This document shows positions 54,180-64,000 of a DNA stretch of 64,000 nucleotides, piece after piece; positions within the stretch are counted from its first letter, which is position 1, and each line of letters opens with the position of its first letter. The DNA is from Spongilla lacustris (lineage: Eukaryota; Porifera; Demospongiae; Spongillida; Spongillidae). A model generated the notes under the pieces. That model did no database searches and was not told the origin of the DNA. It worked only from the letters and a program-made list of their open reading frames with translations. The stretch spans positions 14,187,954 through 14,251,953 of the forward strand of contig OX442417.1 of assembly GCA_949361645.1 (NCBI GenBank), read 5' to 3'. The position numbers and the translations under genes were made by a program.

Positions 54180-55200
54180 GATATAATTGGACCTTGGGCT
54201 CATCACATTCCTCCCTCCTATACACATGTGCACACTAGTACCGTCACACTACACACATATACACATTAGTACCATCCCCTGCACACTAGTACCCAAACTA
54301 CACACATGCACACACTTGTGCCATGACACTACACACATGCACACTTGTACCATCACACTACACACATGCACACACTTGTACCATGACACTACACACATGC
54401 ACACACTTGTACCATCACACTACACACATGCATCACACTACACACATGCACACTTGTACCATCACACTACACACATGCACACTTGTACCCAGGACCGATG
54501 AGAGCCGTAGTGAGGCCCGGGGTAACATATCATTTGAGGGCCCCATAGTGGGGGGGGGGGGGGGGGGGGGGTCCCCCTTGAGATTGGCCCACCGGGCCCC
54601 CTGTTATACCTTGGGGCCCGGGGTAAGTAACCCCGCTTACCCCCCCCCCCCCCCTCTCACCGGCCCTGCTTGTACCATCACACTACACACATGCACACAC
54701 TTGTGCCATGACACTACACACATGCACACACTTGTAGCTTTACACTACACACATGCACACTTGTACCATCAAACTACACACATGCACACACTTGTACCAT
54801 CACACTACACACATGCACACACTTGTGCCATGACACTACACACACATGCACACACTTGTACCATCACACTACACACATGCACACACTTATACCATCACAC
54901 TACGCACATGCATAATTGTACCATCACAATTCACACATGCACTTGTACCATCACACTACACGACTATTACCATCACACTACACACATGCACACACTATTA
55001 CCATCACACTACACACATGCACACACTATTACCATCACACTACACACATGCACACACTATTACCATCACACTACACACATGCACACACTATTACCATCAC
55101 ACTACACACATGCACACACTATTACCATCACACTACACACATGCACACACTATTACCATCACACTACACACATGCACACACTATTACCATCACACTCCCT
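54180..55200. repeat. 31-bp minisatellite, two sub-arrays
   Basis: Unit CCATCACACTACACACATGC then ACACACTTGTA in the first part and ...ACACACTATTA in the second (about 54,960-55,195). The first part is split by a hAT MITE. Thr/His-rich open frames in all frames are artefacts. Confidence 0.93.
54490..54668. mobile_element. 179-bp hAT MITE, perfect 8-bp duplication
   Basis: Ends CAGGACCGATGAG and CTCACCGGCCCTG; CTTGTACC duplicated at 54,482-54,489 and 54,669-54,676. Interior has a long G run and a C run. It is inserted inside a minisatellite unit. Confidence 0.9.
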
Positions 55201-55259
55201 ACTCCACACCTGCGCTATTATTAGAGCATACATGTACGTACATACCACCTGCCACCATA

Positions 55260-56190
55260 CAGGGATCGAAATACTTTTATAAAAGCACCTGCACATGGTG
55301 CAGATGACATAACTATCCCACCTGCACCATGGCTTGTCTACCTGCACACGTTTGGACTGACACATTGTTGTATGTTAAATTACAATTAATAGTGAGGAGT
55401 TGAAGTCAAGATTAGTCTCACCACCCATTTTGGCATATATTCATGTAGCAAATTAAAGGTTGCAAGATGGCAGCAAAAAACAACACTAGTGTGCTATTAA
55501 AGTGCTGCATATGCGTGGTTGGGATACGCCCCTCACTGTGCCAAAAAAACCATGTTGCCTAATACACATGATTTCTAACTTCTATACTCTCTGCCTAGTT
55601 CGTAGATGGTTGAACGATCTTGAAAGCCAATTTTAAATGATTCAAACTAAATGTTTTAGTGCTACATTATTCAAGTTCCAAGTTTTAGGATGCGAGGAAC
55701 GCCTACATGTACAGTACTGTCCACGAGTAAGAACACAGTAAACTGAACTTGCACTAATACTCAATTACTAATAGCACTTGCAGCTAGCGTCGGTCGTGTG
55801 CATATAAACGCGCGAACGAGACAGTACTCGCAAGTAACTTTCGCGTGTATACGACAGCACTCAGAGTCTTGCAGGTACTCACTTGTGCTATGTGTGCGTG
55901 TATATCATAAACCAAGCCACGTAACTGATTACTTAGTTACGCGCGTATGCCACGTAACTGATTACTTAGTTATGCGCGTGTATATCATTAACCACGCCAC
56001 GTAACTAATAGCTTAATATGCGCGTGCATTTTGTTTATGCTGCAAGTGTACATGATCACTACATGTGTAAATTTCACCTGCACCAAGTGCAGGTATCAGT
56101 ATCGGGCTACCTGCGTACTGAAAAAAGCACCTGCATACTGAAAAGAGCACCTGCGTGGCGCAGGTGCGGCACCCGGTATTTCGAACCCTG
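55260..56190. mobile_element. DNA element with 5-bp duplication and CACCTGC subterminal repeats
   Basis: Ends CAGGG[AT]TCGAAATAC, duplication CCATA (55,255-55,259; 56,191-56,195). CACCTGC or its complement occurs several times within 90 bp of each end. The middle has a tandem CCACGTAACTGATTACTTAG. No transposase. Superfamily not assigned. Confidence 0.78.
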
Positions 56191-56199
56191 CCATAGTAG

Positions 56200-56610
56200 A
56201 CATAGAACGGTCAAAAGTAGCTATTTATGTTGCAGCAAAGGTAAATAAACTCGCCTGGATTAGCCAAGGCCTATGCGATAGGTGCGCGTCTCATATACCC
56301 ACTTTCATGCATGAAAGAGACATACATGTAGTTTGAAGTGAATACCAAAGTCAGTATAGTGTGCACAACAAAGTTATACGCGCTAACCTGTTTGTCCAAG
56401 CCGCTACTTGATGGCTTCGTTCCGTAGTTGTATTGGTTTCACGAATAATCAAACCGATCGGTTTGTAGCATCATTTTTCACAATACAAAGCTTTCATCAT
56501 TTGAAAGTTATATGACGCGTCGCTCAGGCTATATTAAAACTAAGAAAATTTAAAATTTAATCTAGGCCATAACGTATTCAATAACGTAACGTAATCTGGG
56601 CACTAATCTG
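56200..56610. other. Upstream region of unit-4 zinc finger; no gene
   Basis: No gene seen. Homology with the other zinc-finger upstream regions begins only near 56,611. Confidence 0.45.
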
Positions 56611-56661
56611 TTAGTATAATTATTAGTACTATACAAGTTGTCCTTCAGTCTGCAGATAAAA

Positions 56662-57684
56662 ATGGCTTCAGGAAGACGACCTCGTCAATGTGTACATTGT
56701 GGAAAGGAATTTTCACGTTCGTCACATCTGCAAACACACATGCTTACTCATACTGGAGAGAGGCCATATCATTGTCAACAATGTGGAAAGGCATTTTCAC
56801 AACAGTCACATCTGCGAGGTCACGTGCTCACTCATACTGGAGAGAAGCCACATCAGTGTCAACAATGTGGAAAGGCATTTTCACGCCAGTCAAATCTGCA
56901 AACACACATGCTGACTCATACTGGACAGAGGCCACATCAGTGTCAACAATGTGAAAAAGCATTTTCATGCAAGTCAAGTCTGCAAAGACACATGCTCACT
57001 CACACTGGAGAGAAGCCACATCAGTGTCAACAATGTGGAAAAGCATTTACATTACGGTCAAGTCTGAAAACACACATGCTCACTCATACTGGAGAGAGGC
57101 CACATCAGTGTCAACAATGTGGAAAGGCATTTTCACAACAGTCAATTCTGAAAACACACATGCTGACTCATACTGGAGAGAGGCCACATCAGTGTCAACA
57201 ATGTGGAAAGGCATTTTCACTACAGTCACATCTGAAAACACACATGCTCACTCATACTGGAGAGAGGCCACATCAGTGTCAACAATGTGGAAAGGCATTT
57301 GCACTACAGTCACATCTGCAAAGCCACATGCTCACTCATACTGGAGAGAGGCCACATCAGTGTCGGCAGTGTGGAAATGCATTTTCACAACTTACAAGTC
57401 TGAAAAAACACATGTTCACTCATACTGGAGAGAAGCCACATCAGTGTCAACGATGTGGAAAGGCATTTTCACAACACTCAAGTCTGATAAAACACATGCT
57501 CGCTCATTCTGGAGAGAAGATTTACAAATGTTTTTGTAAAAAGTCATTTTCAAGCTCATATGCATTGAAGGCTCACTGCAGGATTCATACTGGTGAGAGG
57601 TTGAGGTGTAGCAACAGTGGATGTACCAAATCGTACCTGTACAAGAACAGTTTAGACTACCATCTTAAGTCATGTCACATCTAA
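56662..57684 (+). CDS. C2H2 zinc-finger protein, apparently intact (unit 4)
   Basis: The ATG at 56,662 in the shared ATAAAAATGGCTTC context opens 340 codons without a break. Twelve fingers: one HCGKEF founder-type finger, nine QCGKAF-type fingers, the CX1C finger YKCFCKKSF and the terminal LRCSNSGC finger ending SCHI. Linkers are almost all TGE[KR]P. The sequence upstream (CTTCAGTCTGCAG) looks like an acceptor, so a non-coding or short coding 5' exon may exist. No KRAB, BTB, SCAN or ZAD domain. Likely a nuclear DNA-binding protein of unknown target. It is the best candidate for a working member of the local family; the 84-bp repeats are very homogeneous, as expected under unequal exchange or conversion. 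Confidence 0.9.
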   Translation: MASGRRPRQCVHCGKEFSRSSHLQTHMLTHTGERPYHCQQCGKAFSQQSHLRGHVLTHTGEKPHQCQQCGKAFSRQSNLQTHMLTHTGQRPHQCQQCEKAFSCKSSLQRHMLTHTGEKPHQCQQCGKAFTLRSSLKTHMLTHTGERPHQCQQCGKAFSQQSILKTHMLTHTGERPHQCQQCGKAFSLQSHLKTHMLTHTGERPHQCQQCGKAFALQSHLQSHMLTHTGERPHQCRQCGNAFSQLTSLKKHMFTHTGEKPHQCQRCGKAFSQHSSLIKHMLAHSGEKIYKCFCKKSFSSSYALKAHCRIHTGERLRCSNSGCTKSYLYKNSLDYHLKSCHI

Positions 57685-57969
57685 CACTGATACATTTTTG
57701 TTATGTTGGACAGCTTTAATGTTCATATTTTGCTGGGTGTGTAGCTGTACTAGATCCAGCTGTGTGCATGGCAGATGGTATACAAATATTAGAATCCTTT
57801 GTGGCAATGCAACTGGTAATGATAATGTATCAATAATACCTATATAGACTTGCCACATGTACCCTGTATATCTTTATATACTGGCATGCAACATGACTGC
57901 TCCCCATCACACAATATTTGCACAAAGGCCTAATACTGGGCGGGTGTGCGTGTGAGATGGTGAATCAGT
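57685..57969. other. 3' flank of unit-4 zinc finger
   Basis: Homologous to 610-890. Resumes at 59,504 after an insertion. Confidence 0.6.
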
Positions 57970-59503
57970 GTTAAGTTGTACGGGCCTAGTGTCACCAAAT
58001 GGTGACACTAAGGCATACCTTTTCATTATTATTTATTCTATATATGTGGAAAATGTTGAGTTCTTCATACTTATACCATGCAACAATTACTAAATGAACC
58101 TTTTATACTTGCAAAAATTGAGTCAGTTGCTCTCTCCTATCTATCACAGTGGATAAACAAAGTTTAACTTGATAAAAAAAAAGTTGAAATCTTCCTATCA
58201 GTAATGCAGTATCTATTCTGATTGTCATTTGTCCACCTAACGGTTAGAGGATTTACCCTGTTTCACATCTTGAAAAGCTATTTAATTTCATCTAGCTATA
58301 TTGAAAACACAGAAACAATGAAGACAAATTTACATGTTCCAAGCTGTGCATAGATAAAAAAAATTCATAGCCCACCAACTATGTGTAAATTTCGATTTTA
58401 TCTTAATACTCATATTACAGTCAAGCAGCCCTTGCTATTAGGAATGTCGAAGCGAGACGTTGGAGTTCCTGTTGGCCTGTGTGGGTTTATGGACAGTGAG
58501 AAAGAGGTGGAGAAATGGAGCGAGAGCAACTTCGGAGCTCGTGGAGGGAGCACTACACTGTTAGGGAGATAATTAATTCCTCCGATTTTGTTACCTATTT
58601 TCCTTATGACAGTACAGAAATGGAAGTCGGCAGGAAACCTATTCATGTACTGACTGAATGCTATGAGATATGGCAGAGGCGTAAGATACCGAAAGGCCAT
58701 AGGTCACGTGCGGAAGCGGCAGAAGTAGAAGTACAAGTAAACTGGAGTGATTCAGGTAGTGACGATGAGACTGAACAGAAGAGCAAGAAGAAAAGGATAG
58801 TTCTAACCCTAACGCCTCTGGTAGTAACGTTCTATCTTGGGTTTTTGAGCCCGTTCTAGAAGATCCCCTCTCGGTGATGTACTCCAGTATCAAGCCAAAA
58901 CTTCAGTGTGGTGAGCTTCAGTATAATGACAGCTCTGTTGATACCTCACTGATTTGGATTTTGTTTACAAAATACTTTCCTATTGCTTTTGCGGAATAGT
59001 GCCTTGATGACGAGTGGACAAGTGTCTGCTAACTATCGGCAAATTTTTAGAGTTATTTGCTTTATGTTATGCTAACCTTTAGGTGGTTATCGTCGTCGCT
59101 ATTGGCATTGGATGGGTGATGATATCTTCCCTGCAGCTAATTTAGGATTCCTGCAAAGAAACGCATGCAGAAAGTTAGTGCCTGATGATGAAAAAGGATC
59201 TTTGCTAAAAACCTCACTGGTTTTTGTGGGATACCTTGTGGAAGCCTAGTGAATAATGTTTCCCCTCATTATACCTTTCCAACATTTGTCCTCACTTTGA
59301 TTTAAGATAGTATCGTTGACTTTGCATCAGTAAAAAAAGAAAAAGTGTATTTGTGTTTTCCAATCATTTGTGTGCTGATTTTGTGCAAATCTTTCTTTAA
59401 CACTTGCTTGTTTCATAAAACTATATATCATTAAACTTAATGTCACCATTTGGTGACACTAACTTCTTATTGTCACCAAATGGTGATACTATTACAACTT
59501 AAC
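57970..59503. mobile_element. 1.5-kb DNA element with GTTAAGTTGTA ends
   Basis: Ends GTTAAGTTGTA and TACAACTTAAC; duplication ATCAGT (57,964-57,969; 59,504-59,509). Unit 1 at about 880-890 shows the empty site. Near both ends lie palindromic words of the type GTGTCACCAAATGGTGACAC (57,999; 59,443; 59,470). The interior holds exon-like open frames. Confidence 0.8.
58441..59250 (+). CDS. Unrecognised protein pieces carried by the 57,970 element
   Basis: One frame reads MSKRDVGVPVGLCGFMDSEK then EVEKWSESNFGARGG (58,444-58,572). An overlapping frame reads REHYTVREIINSSDFVTYFP then YDSTEMEVGRKPIHVLTECY and an acidic/basic tail to 58,859. At about 59,083, after an ACCTTTAG acceptor, RRRYWHWMGDDIFPAANLGF continues LQRNACRKLVPDDEKG to a stop near 59,250. 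The composition is protein-like and may be spliced exons of the element's own or a captured gene. Frame relation between the first two is a shift. No family recognised. Confidence 0.3.
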
Positions 59504-59724
59504 ATCAGTGCAAATGTATTGTTACAAGCCTAATGCATGACATTCCTGGGCCTGCAGGGTCTACATATTTGCACATAACCTCTATTTTTCTCATTGACTG
59601 CAAAAACATTTGTATTTGGAGTTATAGTACTACGCTATTTAGTTATCTTGTAGTGGGAAAGACAAAAAGAGCTAGATAAACTTTTTGAAAACACTATGCA
59701 CGACAATATTAAAAGGGACTGTTA

Positions 59725-60228
59725 TACCGCGCCACAATGAGATTCGTGACTGCATTGCCAGTTAGGTGTGGCCCCAAGTTATAAAGGACCCCATTGTGAA
59801 TGAAGCTACTGCCACCTCAAGTGATCCATGAATAAGGCTTGAATCAGAGGTGTTTGGCAACCACAGTTGGAGATGTTGTTTGATGTCCGTGTCATAGACA
59901 CTGACGCCCGGCCCATCGAGCACCTAATGCCATTCTTGAATCCAGCTCACAGGAGAAGAAAAGAATGTACAAAAAAGCAGTTGAAGACAGAAGAGGCATC
60001 ATCACCCCATTTGTCCTTTCCATGGATGGACTACTTCACAAAGAAGCTAGTCACTTCATAAAGCACATGGCCACTGCTCTGTCTTCTAAGTGGGACAGAG
60101 CCTATTCCATCACCAGCAGCTACATCAGGTCACGGCTCGCTTTTACAGGGGTTCGAGCAGTGAGCCTCTGTCTTAGAGGATCCCGCACCAAATGGAGAAG
60201 TGGGCTGGGGTTTGATGATGGTGAGTAA
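59725..60228 (+). pseudogene. Retroelement C-terminal tail fragment (unit 4)
   Basis: RHNEIRDCIAS near 59,733, then FDVRVIDTDARPIEHLMPF (59,879-59,940), then after a frameshift near 59,960 EDRRGIITPFVLSMDGLLHK, KWDRAYSITSSYIRSRLAFT and VRAVSLCLRGSRTKWRSG to a stop at 60,228. The pattern fits the region after reverse transcriptase in non-LTR-like elements. It has an early in-frame stop and at least one frameshift, so it is dead. It is more complete than the 1,085 copy. Confidence 0.6.
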
Positions 60229-60560
60229 ATTTATTTCTCTTTATGATTTCATTTTAATTACTTAAGTTAGCATTGTATACAGGCTGTAAGGATGGTCCAG
60301 GCGATGATTTCTTAGAATAGGTTTTCACATTTGTGTATATTATAATTGCTCTATGCATCTTATTCTATGTAATAATGTATTGTAAATTAATGTTAAGTAT
60401 CACCTAATTGTATGTATTTTATGTTTCGTTTATAATTTTAAATACTTAAGTATATAAGAATATCAAGTCAAAAGAAAAATATACATATATATCACAATTA
60501 GGACCTACTAATGTAGGTCCTGATACACTTTAATTGTATACTGCAATTGTTTAATGCAAA
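60229..60560. other. AT-rich non-coding interval
   Basis: Matches 1,510-1,800. A short GGACCTACTAATGTAGGTCC palindrome lies at about 60,501. No gene. Confidence 0.5.
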
Positions 60561-62995
60561 CTTATAAAAAAATTGGAATGAGTATTGGGAAAATCCATAA
60601 AATCCGAACGTGGGAGGAAATTTAATCCAAACCAATCCTAACCACTCCTCCCCGAGTCTCAGCCCTCAGCCCCAGACCCTGATTCCTTCAGCTGCAGATT
60701 GGATTACATCACTGCTATGTGAAAAGAGGGTTTTGTGACTACCACGTCTGGAATTAGGTGTCTCCGTGAGCGTGCTGTTTTTCACGTGATATCTCACACA
60801 AGTTGCTGGCTATCTATAGCTACAGGGGAAACAGCAATTAAAGGACATGACTCGTGATAAGCGAAAAATAGTCCTACAGTTTATCTCAGGATAAGACATA
60901 TTTGTCAGTCTCTGTGCTTTTAGATATTACCTGCTGTGAGCAATATTGATAATCAAATATCAGGTTGTCCCCCTGTCCCATTCCGACCCTCGATTCTCCT
61001 CTACCTTTCCTCCTCTCCCTCCCTCCTCTCATCCCCCCCATCATGTATAAGGACTATAGAGGAACACATGGCTGTATTCTACCCACATGAGCCTGGGAGG
61101 AGGCTTCTGCCCTAGTGTTCAGGAGATCACTCCATTGATGCCAGGGGCAATGGAGCTAAGCAGATGCCCATATCCAGCTGAGCAGCCAATCTTCCAAGTG
61201 TCAAAGGCATGCCGATTACCTCAATGGTAATAGATCTTAGCTTTTCCTTATTTATTTGCTGGTTCTGTCGATAAGTTTATCTAATTTCATGTGTCCATTT
61301 TACATGTATGTCTTTACAAAATGTATATAGTTTAACCAGCCACTGACATCCATATGGCAACATTGTCAACTGCTTTCATAGATAAGGTATCAGTTTCATT
61401 CCTTCTCTCCACCCTCCCTTACCTACACCATCTCCTCACCTTCCTTCCTGCACTTCCCCTCCCTCCTCACTGCCCACACCACTGAAGGTGGTAGTCCTAT
61501 ATTTTCAAGGCGGTTTCCTCAGTTGAGGTAATGGAGTCAGTACACCTGGAGCATAACAAGGGACAAGGTTAGCTCCACCCACTGTTTGCAATGTGGTGAA
61601 TTAGAGTTCAACCTAAGTATGAAGTAATAAGATATGCTACTACACTGCACATATACTTATATGTATGCAAAATCTCACAATCTCACAATTGTAGATTGTG
61701 CATAGTGACCTCATCAAGTGTCCTACTGTACATGTACATGTGTGTGCCTGCAGGGACCTTAGTTGGTTGTTACATGCGTGTATGGCCTAAATCAGCTAGA
61801 CACTGATGCACGTGATGTAGAATCCTCAGGGCCCTTTTGAATTCTGGCTATTCAGTAGATCTCTTCAGTGTCTATCTCAGGGGGGATGTGAAGGGTAATG
61901 GAGAAGGTACTGTAAATGAGGATGATAGTAGGAGGAGATGGGATAGTAGGGGGACTAATGGGTATGGGAAAATTAATCTTACCTCTACTCTCACCTCATT
62001 TACAACAGAGCTGCTCTCCTGGGACAGCCAGTTCATTCCAGGAGCACTTTGTTGCTTGTGGAGAAAGCCATGCCTCTGGCCCCTCCTCCCTCACACCCAG
62101 CCTCCCTCCTCACGGACACTCTGGACATCAGTGGGGTCAACCATGGTATTAAATCAAACTGGCATACTCATTGGACCAGTGTTTACATCATTAATGTTGA
62201 TTAGAGTTGTCTCTTGTACCCCCCTGTCGTTCCCTTGGTGAATGTCCTCTCCCACCTGTCAGCCTTGCTGGTGTCTGATGTCTGCAAGCTTCCCTCCTCC
62301 ATGATGTGTCTCTCCAAGGTGGTGGACATGCTGAGGTCATTGGACAGTGCTGACATTGGGAGGCTGAGCTGCCACGTGTGTTTCCATGACAGCATATCAT
62401 ATTTGTGTTTCTCTTAGTCATGTACATGTAAAGGTTGGTTGTATGCACATATACATGTACAGTAACATGTATTGGCAGTTGTGTGGGCCAATTGTTGGGT
62501 AAGGAACAGAAGCAAGATGGAGTAAGGGGAGGGAGTGGGGTGATGACTGATGTGGAGGGGGTGGGAAGGAGGGGGTGATGGATGGTGATAGATGGTGAAG
62601 AGGGAGTGGTGAGGAGGGTGAAGGGGAGGGACAAAGCGTTAGTTCATATAGTGATATGAGGAAGCGTTAGGGGCAGAAAAGGGACCTGATATAACACCTT
62701 AAATTATTCGCGTCCACACATATTGGGTCACTTGATGAGTAGGAAAAGAAGCCAGAAGGCCTGGTGGAGGAGTGAGTGAGGAGGAGGGGGAGAGATGTGA
62801 GAGTGAGGCAGTGGGAAGGAAGGGGTGATATGATGGGAAGGAGTGATGACGATGGGATAATACATGTAATGATTGGTGTCCATATTGCTGAGCTTTTCAT
62901 TGGAGCAGATGCTAACACTGGTGGACGCCATGACCCACTTGAGTGGTGCTATGGTGACCAAAGCGTTTGGCCATCTTGTGCACCTCTAAGATGTA
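60561..62995 (+). pseudogene. Gene X, unit 4 copy (E1-E5)
   Basis: E1 (about 61,060-61,220) is damaged by deletions within the FSID...SKAC region. E2 (about 61,485-61,530) is disrupted (VVVLYFQGGFLS). E3 (about 62,010-62,150) includes LLSWDSQFIPGALCCLWRKP in one frame and the LLGQP..STLLL text in another. E4 (62,226-62,370) reads VPLVNVLSHLSALLVSDVCK then LPSSMMCLSKVVDMLRSLDS but lost its first few codons. E5 (62,890-62,985) reads EQMLTLVDAMTHLSGAMVTK. It ends in a 33-bp minisatellite. No terminal exon. Likely non-functional. Confidence 0.48.
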
Positions 62996-63430
62996 AACAT
63001 GTTGTAGTGAGCACACCTCTAAGATGTGACCTGTAGTGAGCACACCTCTAAGATGTGAACATGTTGTAGTCAGCACACCTCTACGATGTGAACATGTTGT
63101 AGTGAGCACACCTCTAAGATGTGAACATGTTGTAGTGAGCTCACCTCTAAGATGTGAACATGTTGTAGTGAGCACACCTCTAAGATGTGAGCATGTTGTA
63201 GTGAGCACACCTCTAAGATGTGAACATGTTGTAGTGAGCATACCTCTAAGATGTGAACATGTTGTAGTGAGCACACCTCTAAGATGTGAACATGTTGTAG
63301 TGAGCACACCTCTAAGATGTGAACATGTTGTAGTGAGCACACCTCTAAGATGAGAACATGTTGTAGTGAGCACACCTCTAAGATGTGAGCATGCATGCTG
63401 TAGTGAGAGTGAGCACACCTCTAAGATGTG
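62985..63430. repeat. 33-bp minisatellite, ~13 units
   Basis: Same unit as 10,105-10,380. The 33-bp (11-codon) period keeps frames open on both strands; these open frames are artefacts. Confidence 0.95.
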
Positions 63431-64000
63431 AAATGCGATGAACTACCCGTTAATTGCATACTTACATACGCGCACTCGATCAAGGTAATAATTTGGGTCT
63501 GGGTAGGTATTTGGATATTTTTTTCAAATTGTGATTTCAGCCTCATATTATGTATCGTTGGAAAGAGCAAAAATTCTACATTCCAAAAATACCTTATACT
63601 CATGGCTATGCGTTTCGTTGCGAGCACCACGCTATTCGAAAGATCAAAAATGAAATGATCGCGAATGTATGTGAATTAATAGGGTACGCGAAACAAAAAC
63701 TGTCCCGGTTGAGTTTATAATCAGTACAGAGATATAAATATGTGTGCAGCCTTAACCAAAACTTTAAAATACATAATATCACTATTATCATGCAAAGAGA
63801 TGCATTGGATTTTGCTTCAATAAGTAACTAACGCTTACTATTGGTCATGATAAGAAGGAAGGTTATTCTGCCACATAACTATACGTACTGAATTATGGTA
63901 CTAACTGATGAAATCTACACAAATCAAACTGCCAGTACAATTTTCAATGCAGAAAAACATATCAACCACACTACACTATGTACAATCAAGCGTATTCATG
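63431..64000. other. Window end; no recognised genes
   Basis: The first ~75 bp match the shared non-coding segment (as at 10,390-10,460). Homology then stops near 63,505 and unique AT-rich sequence follows, probably another insertion or the end of the repeated unit. Confidence 0.45.

Noticed and set aside
54187..55307. Thr/His-rich 300-codon frame
   Set aside because: 31-bp minisatellite read-through; all frames open.
1..64000. tRNA, rRNA or snRNA genes
   Set aside because: None recognised by eye; a covariance-model search would be needed to exclude them.

Overview
The window is eukaryotic and almost certainly metazoan. It has GT-AG style introns, arrays of C2H2 zinc fingers with TGE[KR]P linkers, a URM1 gene, exons resembling the splicing factor RNF113, and very many cut-and-paste DNA transposons and mini/microsatellites. 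Frequent TACATGTA strings, long poly-G/poly-C runs and a RAG1/Transib-type transposon suggest a marine invertebrate; a sponge or cnidarian is my best guess, but the species cannot be settled from the sequence. Functional gene density is low: one intact conserved gene (URM1), four C2H2 zinc-finger genes (one cut by the window edge, one apparently intact, one frameshifted, one 3'-truncated), and the C-terminal exon of a single-pass membrane protein.

Layout: most of the window is about four head-to-tail copies of one ancestral unit, [zinc-finger gene] - [exons of an unrecognised membrane-protein gene, here 'gene X'] - [a shared non-coding segment]. Unit 1 starts at 1, unit 2 at about 21,820, unit 3 at about 46,570 and unit 4 at about 56,600. 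The units share position-matched exons and introns but have been opened by different insertions. Paralogous units therefore serve as empty sites for one another, and many insertions can be bounded exactly with their target-site duplications (TSDs).

Main insertions: a TA-flanked 3.8-kb element with a 2-kb minisatellite (2,310-6,127); a pogo-like MITE (11,715-11,996); TTAA elements (13,075-13,699 and 35,990-36,711); a 7.7-kb block carrying RNF113-like exons (13,792-21,499), present again inverted at 36,971-44,025; a PIF/Harbinger-like element with a nested hAT element (25,512-27,375); a 3.6-kb RAG1/Transib-like transposon (27,662-31,260); a hAT element containing a 643-bp giant hairpin (31,280-32,869); and several further hAT-like MITEs.

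The most notable object is the element at 27,662-31,260. Its ends begin with CACAGTG, the same heptamer as the vertebrate V(D)J recombination signal. It has a 5-bp TSD (GATAG) and encodes a decayed transposase that still shows the D, D and E positions and the CxxC...HxxxxH zinc module of RAG1/Transib recombinases. No RAG2-like partner was seen. The second main observation is the pair of inverted 7-kb blocks, whose ends look like terminal inverted repeats and which carry exon-by-exon pieces of an RNF113-like gene, suggesting gene capture by a mobile element.
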